From contig JAUNUL010000128.1 of NCBI GenBank assembly GCA_030538175.1, positions 1 through 8,229 on the forward strand: a stretch of 8,229 nt of DNA, in the 5' to 3' direction. Shown here piece by piece: positions 1 through 5,782 of the stretch (position 1 is its first letter; every line of letters starts with the position of its first letter). The notes beneath the pieces are model-generated. The model worked only from the letters and a program-made list of their open reading frames with translations, did not search any database and was not told the DNA's origin. This DNA is from Propionibacteriaceae bacterium (GTDB lineage: Bacteria > Actinomycetota > Actinomycetes > Propionibacteriales > Propionibacteriaceae). The translations under genes were made by a program, and so were the position numbers.

Positions 1-1
1 T

Positions 2-151
2 GCCGAGAAGACCTATTCGACGGCCCAGCAGATCACTGCGAATCTCGGTCCGGTCGTGGGTGCCGTCCTGTGCGTGGTGCTGCTGGGGGAGGCCCTGAGC
101 CGAAGGGCTCGGCCCCACGGGGCCCGGCGAGCAGTGACGGGTGAGGGTTGA
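2..151 (+). CDS. C-terminal end of a probable membrane protein (5' truncated)
   Basis: Frame 2 is open from the window edge to TGA at 149-151, giving 49 residues. Third positions are mostly G or C, as in the confirmed genes, which supports this frame. The peptide has a hydrophobic stretch at about residues 17-31 (LGPVVGAVLCVVLLG), followed by an arginine-rich tail (SRRARPHGARR). This pattern fits a last transmembrane helix with a cytoplasmic positive C-terminus. The fragment is too short to name a family; a transporter is one possibility. It ends 81 bases before ilvD, on the same strand. The opposite-strand frame over this region has no support. Confidence 0.45.
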   Translation, partial: AEKTYSTAQQITANLGPVVGAVLCVVLLGEALSRRARPHGARRAVTGEG

Positions 152-160
152 CCGCTCGGC

Positions 161-166
161 TAGTGT
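161..166 (+). promoter_or_regulatory. Possible -10 element for ilvD
   Basis: TAGTGT fits the TAnnnT pattern common in actinobacterial housekeeping promoters and lies 66 bases upstream of the ilvD start. No convincing -35 hexamer sits 16-18 bases upstream; TTGACC at 148-153 is too close (7 bases). The call is weak. It rests on the hexamer and on its position in the short gap after the upstream gene's stop codon. Confidence 0.2.
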
Positions 167-220
167 CGGTGCGAGCCACTTTCGATCCGGGCGGCGTGCA
201 GCACGTCACCCCAGCCATGC

Positions 221-232
221 GAAGGATCCTTC
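221..232 (+). promoter_or_regulatory. ilvD ribosome binding site within a 12-bp palindrome
   Basis: GAAGGA at 221-226 lies 6 bases before the ATG at 233 and decides the ilvD start. The Shine-Dalgarno is the left half of GAAGGATCCTTC, a perfect 12-bp palindrome that directly abuts the start codon. In RNA it could form only a 4-bp stem with a GATC loop, so a strong translational block is unlikely. The symmetry may be chance. Confidence 0.65.
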
Positions 233-2068
233 ATGCCCGAGCTTCGTTCCCGCACCAGCACCCACGGCCGCAACATGGCGGGCGCCCGCGCGCTCTGGCG
301 TGCGACCGGCATGGGCGATGATGACTTCGGCAAGCCGATCGTGGCGATCGCCAACTCCTTCACCCAGTTCGTCCCCGGCCATGTCCACCTCAAGGACATG
401 GGCCAGTTGGTCGCGGGAGCTATCGAGGAAGCCGGCGCCGTCGCCAAGGAATTCAACACGATCGCCGTCGACGACGGCATCGCGATGGGCCATGGGGGCA
501 TGCTCTATTCGCTGCCCAGCCGGGACCTGATCGCCGACTCGGTGGAATACATGGTGAACGCGCACTGCGCCGACGCCCTGGTCTGCATCTCCAACTGCGA
601 CAAGATCACCCCCGGCATGTTGATGGCCGCCATGCGCCTGAACATCCCGGTCGTCTTCGTCTCCGGTGGCCCGATGGAAGCCGGCAAGGCGATGGTCATC
701 GACGGGGTGGCGTACGCGAAGACCGACCTGATCCAGGCGATGTCGTATACGGCTGACGACGCCGTCAGCGACGCCGAAATCCTGGACATCGAGCGCTCGG
801 CCTGTCCGACGTGTGGCTCGTGCTCCGGCATGTTCACCGCCAACTCGATGAACTGCCTCACCGAGGCCCTCGGTCTGTCGCTGCCGGGCAATGGCACCAC
901 GCTGGCCACCCATGCCGATCGCCGCGAGTTGTTCCTCGAGGCGGGGCGCACGGTGGTCGAACTGGCGCGCCGCTACTACGAAGCCGACGACGAGTCGGTC
1001 CTGCCCCGCAACATCGCCAACAAGGCCGCCTTCCGCAATGCCATGGCCCTCGACATCGCGATGGGCGGTTCGACCAACACGATCCTGCACACGCTGGCAG
1101 CAGCCATCGAGGGCGAGGTCGACTTCACCCTCACCGACATCGAGGAACTGTCGAAAAAGGTGCCCTGCCTATCCAAGGTCGCGCCGAACCACAACGACTA
1201 TCACGTCGAAGACGTCCACCGCGCCGGCGGCATTCCCGCGATCCTCGGTGAGCTGAACCGTGCCGGCCTGCTCGATCAGGCCGTGCACACCGTGCACTCC
1301 GATGATCTGCAGAGCTGGCTGGACGCCTGGGACATCCGCGGCGGCAAGGCAACCGAGCGCGCGGTGGAGCTCTTCCACGCGGCCCCCGGCGGGGTGCGCA
1401 CCACCGAGGCTTTCTCCACCACCAACAAGTGGGACTCCCTCGACACCGACGCCGAGGGTGGCTGCATCCGGGACTATGCCAACGCCTATACCGCTGACGG
1501 CGGCCTGGCGATCCTCTATGGCAACCTCGCCACCGACGGCGCGGTGATCAAGTCGGCCGGCATCGACGAGGACCTGTTCCACTTCGTCGGCAAGGCCATT
1601 GTGGTGGACTCCCAGGAGGACGCCATCACCAAGATCCTCGACAAGTCCGTCGAGGCGGGTCATGTCGTCGTCATCCGCTATGAAGGTCCCCAGGGCGGCC
1701 CGGGCATGCAGGAAATGCTCTATCCGACGTCCTTCCTCAAGGGCCGTGGCCTGGGCAAGGTGTGCGCACTGATCACCGATGGCCGCTTCTCCGGCGGCAC
1801 TTCCGGCCTCTCGATCGGCCACATCTCACCCGAGGCCTCTGGTGGCGGCACGATCGGGCTGGTTGAGGACGGCGACGAGATCGAGATCAACGTCCACGAG
1901 CGCCTGCTGCGGCTCAACGTCGATGACGCCGAGCTGGAGCGTCGCCGCGCCGCGAAGGGCCCCCTCCCGTGGACGCCCGCCAACAGGGATCGGGTTGTCT
2001 CGAAGGCCCTGCAGGCGTACGCCAAGATGGTCCGCCCGGCCTCCTTCGGTGCCGTCCGGGAAATCTGA
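233..2068 (+). CDS. ilvD: Dihydroxy-acid dehydratase IlvD
   Basis: This 611-residue protein dehydrates 2,3-dihydroxy-3-methylbutanoate and -pentanoate to the 2-keto acids, the third common step of valine/isoleucine synthesis, in the cytoplasm. Near the N-terminus it has [17 protein letters not shown], the family start. Other motifs are [10 protein letters not shown] (41-50), [12 protein letters not shown] (78-89, metal-binding Asp), [12 protein letters not shown] (118-129, cluster Cys122 and the Lys124 that is carbamylated in characterised homologues), [11 protein letters not shown] (191-201, cluster Cys) and DGRFSGG (516-522, proposed catalytic Ser). Length and sequence match the long E. coli/Corynebacterium form. 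The cysteine that the [2Fe-2S] clade carries near residue 49 is absent here (QFVPGH), so an oxygen-sensitive [4Fe-4S] cluster is inferred. The start at 233 has a good Shine-Dalgarno. No truncation or frameshift is visible. Confidence 0.98.
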   Translation: MPELRSRTSTHGRNMAGARALWRATGMGDDDFGKPIVAIANSFTQFVPGHVHLKDMGQLVAGAIEEAGAVAKEFNTIAVDDGIAMGHGGMLYSLPSRDLIADSVEYMVNAHCADALVCISNCDKITPGMLMAAMRLNIPVVFVSGGPMEAGKAMVIDGVAYAKTDLIQAMSYTADDAVSDAEILDIERSACPTCGSCSGMFTANSMNCLTEALGLSLPGNGTTLATHADRRELFLEAGRTVVELARRYYEADDESVLPRNIANKAAFRNAMALDIAMGGSTNTILHTLAAAIEGEVDFTLTDIEELSKKVPCLSKVAPNHNDYHVEDVHRAGGIPAILGELNRAGLLDQAVHTVHSDDLQSWLDAWDIRGGKATERAVELFHAAPGGVRTTEAFSTTNKWDSLDTDAEGGCIRDYANAYTADGGLAILYGNLATDGAVIKSAGIDEDLFHFVGKAIVVDSQEDAITKILDKSVEAGHVVVIRYEGPQGGPGMQEMLYPTSFLKGRGLGKVCALITDGRFSGGTSGLSIGHISPEASGGGTIGLVEDGDEIEINVHERLLRLNVDDAELERRRAAKGPLPWTPANRDRVVSKALQAYAKMVRPASFGAVREI

Positions 2069-2137
2069 GTCGGTCTGGCGACGGAGTCCATCTGGGGGAT
2101 CCGAGCTGTTTCGGTGGTGCCGCTTCGGGAAATCTGA
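2045..2137 (+). repeat. Imperfect direct repeat around the ilvD 3' end
   Basis: The 12-mer CGGGAAATCTGA occurs at 2057-2068, where its last three bases are the ilvD stop codon, and again at 2126-2137. Each copy is preceded by TTCGGT and then GCCG (2045-2054 and 2110-2122; the second copy has an extra GGT). The repeat units are therefore about 24 and 28 bases, starting 65-69 bases apart. The second copy forms part of the stem and loop of the terminator after ilvD. It may be a remnant of a short duplication. Confidence 0.6.
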
Positions 2138-2147
2138 AACGGCACCA
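2115..2147 (+). terminator. Hairpin terminator after ilvD
   Basis: TGGTGCCG (2115-2122) pairs perfectly with CGGCACCA (2140-2147). After one C/A mismatch the stem continues for three more pairs (TTC with GAA), leaving a 9-base loop GGGAAATCT. There is no T-run after it, as is common in actinobacteria. It lies 46 bases after the ilvD stop. A second GC-rich hairpin (GCCGGC arms at 2163-2168 and 2175-2180) follows and may contribute. Confidence 0.5.
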
Positions 2148-2180
2148 ACGGCAGCCCTCGGTGCCGGCGCAAGGGCCGGC

Positions 2181-2196
2181 TGCGATAAAGATCACA
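2181..2196 (+). promoter_or_regulatory. Crp/GlxR-like cAMP-regulator binding site
   Basis: TGCGATAAAGATCACA matches the Crp/GlxR half-site pattern TGTGA-N6-TCACA at 9 of 10 fixed positions, with the correct 6-base spacer. It lies in the intergenic region 149 bases upstream of the secreted sugar-dehydrogenase-like gene and after the ilvD terminator. It would therefore act on the downstream gene. Carbon-source control of a sugar-related exported protein is plausible, but that is inference from the motif. Confidence 0.45.
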
Positions 2197-2243
2197 GCGC
2201 AGCCATGCCTGCGTGGCGCAAACTCTTGCACCTAACGGCTCCG

Positions 2244-2249
2244 TAACGT
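2244..2249 (+). promoter_or_regulatory. Candidate -10 element for the secreted dehydrogenase gene
   Basis: TAACGT fits TAnnnT. No good -35 lies 17-18 bases upstream, as often seen at activator-dependent promoters. If transcription starts about 7 bases downstream, the Crp-like site centre (2188.5) would sit roughly 67 bases upstream of it, within the range used by class I activation. An alternative -10 is TAGTCT at 2309-2314, also without a clear -35. Confidence 0.25.
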
Positions 2250-2262
2250 TCTGGGGGTGACC

Positions 2263-2309
2263 TTGTGTCGAACCCGGGGAGATCGCACAAACCAGCGGTC
2301 CGGCTGGTT
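2263..2309 (+). repeat. Two adjacent inverted repeats in the 5' region of the secreted dehydrogenase gene
   Basis: The first inverted repeat is TTGTG, a bulged T, then CGA (2263-2271), pairing with TCGCACAA (2283-2290) around an 11-base loop. The second is AACCAGC (2290-2296) with GCTGGTT (2303-2309) around GGTCCG. The two share base 2290, so they abut exactly. They could be operators or RNA hairpins in the untranslated leader. The second ends at the start of the alternative -10 TAGTCT. Confidence 0.5.
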
Positions 2310-2344
2310 AGTCTGCGTTTGCCCACAGAACCTACGGGGGAAGA

Positions 2345-5300
2345 ATGAAGAGAACTCTCCGCGCGCGTGTCCTGAGCCTGGTGGCGATGCTCGCCCTGGC
2401 GCTGCCGCTCGCGATCGCCGGCCCGACGGGAACTGCGCATGCTGCGCTGCCCTCGGGCTTCCAGCTTGTCAACTATCCGACTGGTCACGCACCCGGCATG
2501 GGAACCGCGCTGACCGACTTCGCCTTCACGCCGGACAACAAGGGCTATTTCAGCCTCGGCAAGGGTGGCTCGGTGCGCTGGTCCTCCATGGACGGTCGGA
2601 TCAATCGGGAGATCGCCCGCCTCGATGTGACCACCCAGCAGGACCTCGGTGCGGTGTCGATCGACCTGGGTCACAACTACGGCCTGCCCGGCGGCTCCAA
2701 CAGCCTCTGGATCGTGCGGATCCGCCCCGATGGTCGTCCGGGTCGCTGCCCTCAGGACAACGCTTGCGGTGAGAACGTGCTCGCCGAGTTCGGCGTGAAC
2801 TTCGATGGCGCCGGCAACCCGATCGGACTGGGCCCGGAGCGCCGCGTGCTCGCGTTCCCGAACCGCGACATCACCCACGGCATGGACAGCATCATCGTCG
2901 ACAAGGACGGCTCGCTGTGGCTGAGCATCGGCGACGGCGCCAGCTTCCGTGAGATGGATCCGAAGGCGTTCGACTCGCAGCGTCTCGAGGCGCCGTATGG
3001 CCGGGTCGTGCACATCACCCGCGAGGGTGCGGGTGTGCCGTCCAACCCGCACTACCAGCCGGGCAGCCCCAACTCCTGGACCTCGCGCACCTATGCCCGT
3101 GGCTTCCGCAACCCGTTCCGCATGCGGCTGCACCCGACCCTGGGTCTGCCGATGGTCGGTGACGTGGGTTGGAACACCACCGAGGAGCACAACATCGTGC
3201 GCGCCGGTGGCAACTATGGCTGGCCCTGCTATGAGGGCACCGCGCGCACGCCGGAGTACTCCACACGCCTCGCCGAGTGCGCGGGCGTGACCACCATGCC
3301 GCCGATCTTCCAGTATTCGCGTGACGCCGGCATGGGCAGCAGCGCCATGGGCGGCATCATCTATACCGGTACGCCGGATGGCAGCCCGGGTTATCCGTCG
3401 TCGTATGTCGGCTCGTATTTCTTCGCCGACTACACCGCCGGCCGGATCTACAACATGCGCTTCAACGACGCGGCCACGGCCGTGGTTACCCCGCCGGCCC
3501 GTGCGGGCTGGGCCACCAACGTTGCCCCGAACCCTGTCGGTGTGCCGGTGTCCCTGAAGTACGCCGCGAACGGTGATGTGGCGTACTCGGACTTCGCCTC
3601 GGGCAATATCCGCCGGATCAGCTATTCCAGCTCCAACCAGGCCCCGGTCGCGTCGGTGACGCACCGGACCACCGGTGCGGCGAATGAGGTGGCGTTCACC
3701 CTGACCGCCAGCGACCCGGACAACGATCCGCTGACCTATCGCTGGGAGTTCGGTGACGGTTCGACCTCCGCCGACCCGAACCCGGTCAAGCGTTATGGCT
3801 CGGCGGGGACCTATGCGGTCAAGGTTGTGGTGAGCGACCCGCGCGGCGGAGCGACCACGGTCAACCTGCGGGTCAACACCGCCGACCGGACCCCGGCGCT
3901 GACCCTGACCGCACCGCCGGCCACGCGTACCTTCGCAGTGGGGGAGGCCATCAACCTGACGGCCACCGCCACCGACCCGGAGGACGGTGTCCTGACCAGC
4001 AAGATCCAGTGGTCGACGCGTCTGGAGTCCTGCAAGGGCGACGTTTGTGACTCGACCGCCGGCCCCTCGGCCACGGGCGGCACCTTCAACGCCACCTATT
4101 CGGTCGGTTCCGCGGACTATGCCAACTGGCACATCACGGCCAAGGTCACCGACAGCTCCGGGGCAACCCAGACCGCGACCTACATCGCCCGTCCGACCCT
4201 GCGTGGCCTGACCGTCACCAACAACGCCGGTGCGCCGATCACCATCAACGGTGCGCTGGGTGGCACCCGCCAGATCGCCGTGGGTTCCTCGATCGGTCTG
4301 GTCGCCCCGCGCAGCGCCGACGGCACGACCTTCATGCGGTGGAGCGATGGTGTCGACCTGAGCTCCCGGACGATCACGATGCCGAACAGTGCCCTGGCGC
4401 TGCAGGCGGTCTACAACACCCGCATCTCCCAGCGGTACACCGCGGACGCCGCGGCCCGAGCCCAGCTCGGCGCCCCGGTCGGACCCGAGGTCGCGATCCC
4501 CGGGATCGGTCGTCAGCAGGTCTATGAGCGTGGCCACATGTACTACTCGGAGAGCGCCGGCGTGCACATGGTGTACGGCGGGATCCTCGGGACGTATCTG
4601 AGCCAGGGCGGGGCCACCCGTCTCGGTGTCCCGACGACCGATGAGGTTGCCGCCCCCGGCGGTGGCCGCATGAACAGCTTCGCGGGGACGCCGATCAACC
4701 CGACGCCGGCCATCTTCTGGAAGCCGGCCACTGGGGCACATCTGGTGATGGGCTCCATCGCGACGCAGTACGCCGCGATGGGCGGCACCACGGGCGTCCA
4801 CGGATATCCGCGGAACTCGGAGGCGACCACCCCGAACGGGCGGGCGCAGTACAACAACTTCGAGAACGGCGGTATCTATTGGAGCGGCGTGACCGGGGCG
4901 CAGAGCGTCTATGGCGCCATCTATGGCACCTGGGCACGCTTCGGCTGGGAAGCCGGCCACCTCGGTCTGCCGACCACGTCGGAGATCGGCACCCCGAACG
5001 GGCGTGGGCGCTACAACCACTTCCAGGGTGGCTCGATCTATTGGTCGCCGGGCACCGGAGCCAATGAGGTGCGGGGCTCGATCCGCGCCAAGTGGGCAGC
5101 CCTGGGCTGGGAGACCTCGGTGTTGCGCTTCCCGACCACCAACGAAACGGCCACGGCCGATCGGGTCGGCCGGTTCAACAACTTCGAGGGTGGCTCGATC
5201 TATTGGTCGCCGGGCACCGGAGCGTGGGAAGTCCACGGTCTGATCCGTGACGAGTGGATGCGTCGGGGCGCGGAGCGGTCCTCGCTCGGCTACCCGACCA

Positions 5301-5395
5301 GCGATGAGATCGCTGTCCCAGGTGGGCGTCGCTCGAACTTCCAGCGCGGGTATATCGAGTGGGTCAACGGGCGCATCAACGTCGTCACCCGATGA
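2345..5395 (+). CDS. Secreted glucose/sorbosone-dehydrogenase-like protein with PKD domain and six LGFP repeats
   Basis: 1016 residues. A Sec signal peptide has a basic N-terminus (MKRTLRAR), a hydrophobic core and a probable AHA cleavage site after residue 33. Residues ~35-430 resemble the soluble PQQ-dependent glucose/sorbosone dehydrogenase propeller: His178 in THGMDS (candidate catalytic base), YARGFRNPFR (250-259), GDVGWNTTEEHNI (272-284, acidic residues of the probable calcium site) and GGNYGWPCYEG. Residues ~431-512 form a PKD domain (WEFGDGS, 467-473). Residues ~513-620 are an Ig-like region with Cys563 and Cys568 close enough for a disulfide. Residues ~620-692 resemble a bacterial beta-repeat domain. 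Six LGFP repeats fill 697-1016; such repeats are thought to attach actinobacterial proteins to the envelope. It is therefore probably an envelope-bound sugar oxidoreductase or sugar-binding protein; substrate and PQQ use are unproven. GGGGGAAG (2336-2343) is the ribosome site for ATG 2345. It has its own upstream region and terminator. Confidence 0.88.
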   Translation: MKRTLRARVLSLVAMLALALPLAIAGPTGTAHAALPSGFQLVNYPTGHAPGMGTALTDFAFTPDNKGYFSLGKGGSVRWSSMDGRINREIARLDVTTQQDLGAVSIDLGHNYGLPGGSNSLWIVRIRPDGRPGRCPQDNACGENVLAEFGVNFDGAGNPIGLGPERRVLAFPNRDITHGMDSIIVDKDGSLWLSIGDGASFREMDPKAFDSQRLEAPYGRVVHITREGAGVPSNPHYQPGSPNSWTSRTYARGFRNPFRMRLHPTLGLPMVGDVGWNTTEEHNIVRAGGNYGWPCYEGTARTPEYSTRLAECAGVTTMPPIFQYSRDAGMGSSAMGGIIYTGTPDGSPGYPSSYVGSYFFADYTAGRIYNMRFNDAATAVVTPPARAGWATNVAPNPVGVPVSLKYAANGDVAYSDFASGNIRRISYSSSNQAPVASVTHRTTGAANEVAFTLTASDPDNDPLTYRWEFGDGSTSADPNPVKRYGSAGTYAVKVVVSDPRGGATTVNLRVNTADRTPALTLTAPPATRTFAVGEAINLTATATDPEDGVLTSKIQWSTRLESCKGDVCDSTAGPSATGGTFNATYSVGSADYANWHITAKVTDSSGATQTATYIARPTLRGLTVTNNAGAPITINGALGGTRQIAVGSSIGLVAPRSADGTTFMRWSDGVDLSSRTITMPNSALALQAVYNTRISQRYTADAAARAQLGAPVGPEVAIPGIGRQQVYERGHMYYSESAGVHMVYGGILGTYLSQGGATRLGVPTTDEVAAPGGGRMNSFAGTPINPTPAIFWKPATGAHLVMGSIATQYAAMGGTTGVHGYPRNSEATTPNGRAQYNNFENGGIYWSGVTGAQSVYGAIYGTWARFGWEAGHLGLPTTSEIGTPNGRGRYNHFQGGSIYWSPGTGANEVRGSIRAKWAALGWETSVLRFPTTNETATADRVGRFNNFEGGSIYWSPGTGAWEVHGLIRDEWMRRGAERSSLGYPTSDEIAVPGGRRSNFQRGYIEWVNGRINVVTR
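4433..5392 (+). repeat. Array of six LGFP repeats (protein-level tandem repeat)
   Basis: Within the secreted protein, units start at residues 697, 748, 806, 860, 914 and 968, with lengths 51, 58, 54, 54, 54 and 49. The LGFP position reads LGAP, LGVP, HGYP, LGLP, LRFP and LGYP. Most units also carry an NxF-x-GG-x-IYW segment. Unit 2 has a 4-residue insertion around its TPINPTP segment, and unit 6 stops soon after its IEW. Units 4 and 5 share 37 identical consecutive bases (5025-5061 and 5187-5223, exactly 162 bases apart), which suggests recent duplication or conversion. Confidence 0.85.
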
Positions 5396-5424
5396 CGATG
5401 TGACGTTCCCGCCGACCAGGCGTG

Positions 5425-5459
5425 ACCAGCGGCCACGGGGCTATCCCGTGGCCGCTGGT
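5425..5459 (+). terminator. Perfect 15-bp hairpin terminator after the secreted dehydrogenase gene
   Basis: ACCAGCGGCCACGGG (5425-5439) and CCCGTGGCCGCTGGT (5445-5459) are exact reverse complements around a GCTAT loop. The hairpin lies 29 bases after the stop codon. No T-run follows (GCGTTCTGG), so it is of the actinobacterial type without a U-tract. It separates this gene from the ilvB leader. Confidence 0.85.
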
Positions 5460-5557
5460 GCGTTCTGGGGTGGGGAGGGCAGCCCTTCTGTGCTGGTTAG
5501 GAGTGGCCTCGGTCCGTGATGTGGGCGGGGTTTGCACAAGTTGCTTTGGCTGGAAGC

Positions 5558-5608
5558 ATGAGGCATTGTGTGCATGTGCAGCAGTACCAGATTCTCGTAG
5601 TGAACTAG
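5558..5608 (+). CDS. Branched-chain amino acid leader peptide of the ilvBN attenuator
   Basis: The short ORF ATG 5558 to TAG 5606-5608 encodes MRHCVHVQQYQILVVN. Six of its 16 residues are Val, Ile or Leu, with the consecutive codons ATT CTC GTA GTG at 5591-5602 just before the stop. Ten bases after the stop begins an antiterminator/terminator pair, and the downstream genes are ilvBN. This is the arrangement known for ilv leader peptides. The start is uncertain: ATG 5558 has GGAAG only one base upstream. The in-frame GTG at 5570 has GAGG (5560-5563) six bases upstream, giving a 12-residue peptide. GTG 5576 could serve a leaderless transcript. The regulated ILVV run is the same in all cases. 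Confidence 0.7.
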   Translation: MRHCVHVQQYQILVVN

Positions 5609-5617
5609 CGTGTCGGC

Positions 5618-5678
5618 CGGGGTGACCCCCCACCACCGATGCGCTCCCTCGTTTGCCAAGCGGCGGCGGGGGTTTTTT
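5618..5678 (+). promoter_or_regulatory. Transcription attenuator of ilvBN (antiterminator and intrinsic terminator)
   Basis: Terminator form: the C-rich strand 5627-5638 (CCCCC, A, CC, A, CCG) pairs with CGGCGGCGGGGG (5661-5672), with two A/C mismatches, and is followed at once by six T (5673-5678). Antiterminator form: CGGGGTG (5618-5624) pairs with CACC-A-CCG (5631-5638, one bulged A) around ACCCCC. Both forms use 5631-5638, so they exclude each other. A ribosome stalled at the ILVV codons (5591-5602) would leave 5618-5624 free and favour read-through when branched-chain aminoacyl-tRNA is scarce. I did not find a clear 1:2 protector pairing. This is the only T-run terminator in the window. 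Confidence 0.65.
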
Positions 5679-5725
5679 GTTGCAGGCGATCCCTGCACAA
5701 AAGGAACTCCGGGAGGAACGGACTG

Positions 5726-5782
5726 ATGACGTGGGAACGCAGAGTGCGGCCCACGCTCACAGAACGTGGAGGACACCAATGA
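5726..5782 (+). CDS. Possible 18-residue ORF translationally coupled to ilvB
   Basis: ATG 5726 begins [18 protein letters not shown] and ends at TGA 5780-5782. The stop overlaps the ilvB start as ATGA (5779-5782). A strong Shine-Dalgarno, GGGAGGA (5711-5717), lies 8 bases upstream of its start. The ilvB Shine-Dalgarno lies within its last codons. The peptide has no run of branched-chain residues, so it is not a second attenuation leader. Its likely role, if translated, is to load ribosomes onto ilvB by termination-reinitiation. It could be chance, as the ORF is short. Confidence 0.4.
   Translation: MTWERRVRPTLTERGGHQ
5768..5772 (+). promoter_or_regulatory. ilvB ribosome binding site
   Basis: GGAGG lies 6 bases before ATG 5779. 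It decides the ilvB start against the in-frame TTG at 5653, which would add 42 residues. That extension is translated from the attenuator stem and T-run, so it is not a plausible coding sequence. Confidence 0.85.

Noticed and set aside
107..132. GC-rich hairpin (GGCCCC/GGGGCC flanked by GCTC/GAGC) near the end of the upstream gene
   Set aside because: It lies inside the coding sequence before the stop, with a 2-base loop and a 4-base bulge. Such pairings are common by chance in GC-rich coding DNA.
206..1090. 294-residue open frame on the minus strand opposite ilvD
   Set aside because: It overlaps the strongly supported ilvD and has shadow-type composition with no domain.
2192..5236. 1014-residue open frame on the minus strand opposite the secreted dehydrogenase gene
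   Set aside because: It is the mirror of a GC-rich gene with strong third-position bias, which removes antisense stops. Its translation is Arg/Gly/Asp/Val-rich low complexity with no recognisable domain, while the + strand gene has a signal peptide and clear domains.
5541..5569. TTGCTT and CATTGT with 17-base spacing as the ilvB leader promoter
   Set aside because: Each hexamer matches its consensus at only three positions, and the -10 would lie inside the leader ORF if ATG 5558 is the start. It remains possible only with a leaderless start at GTG 5576.
5653..5778. In-frame TTG extension of ilvB by 42 residues
   Set aside because: The extension would be encoded by the attenuator hairpin and T-run and has no ribosome site. 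ATG 5779 has GGAGG at ideal spacing.
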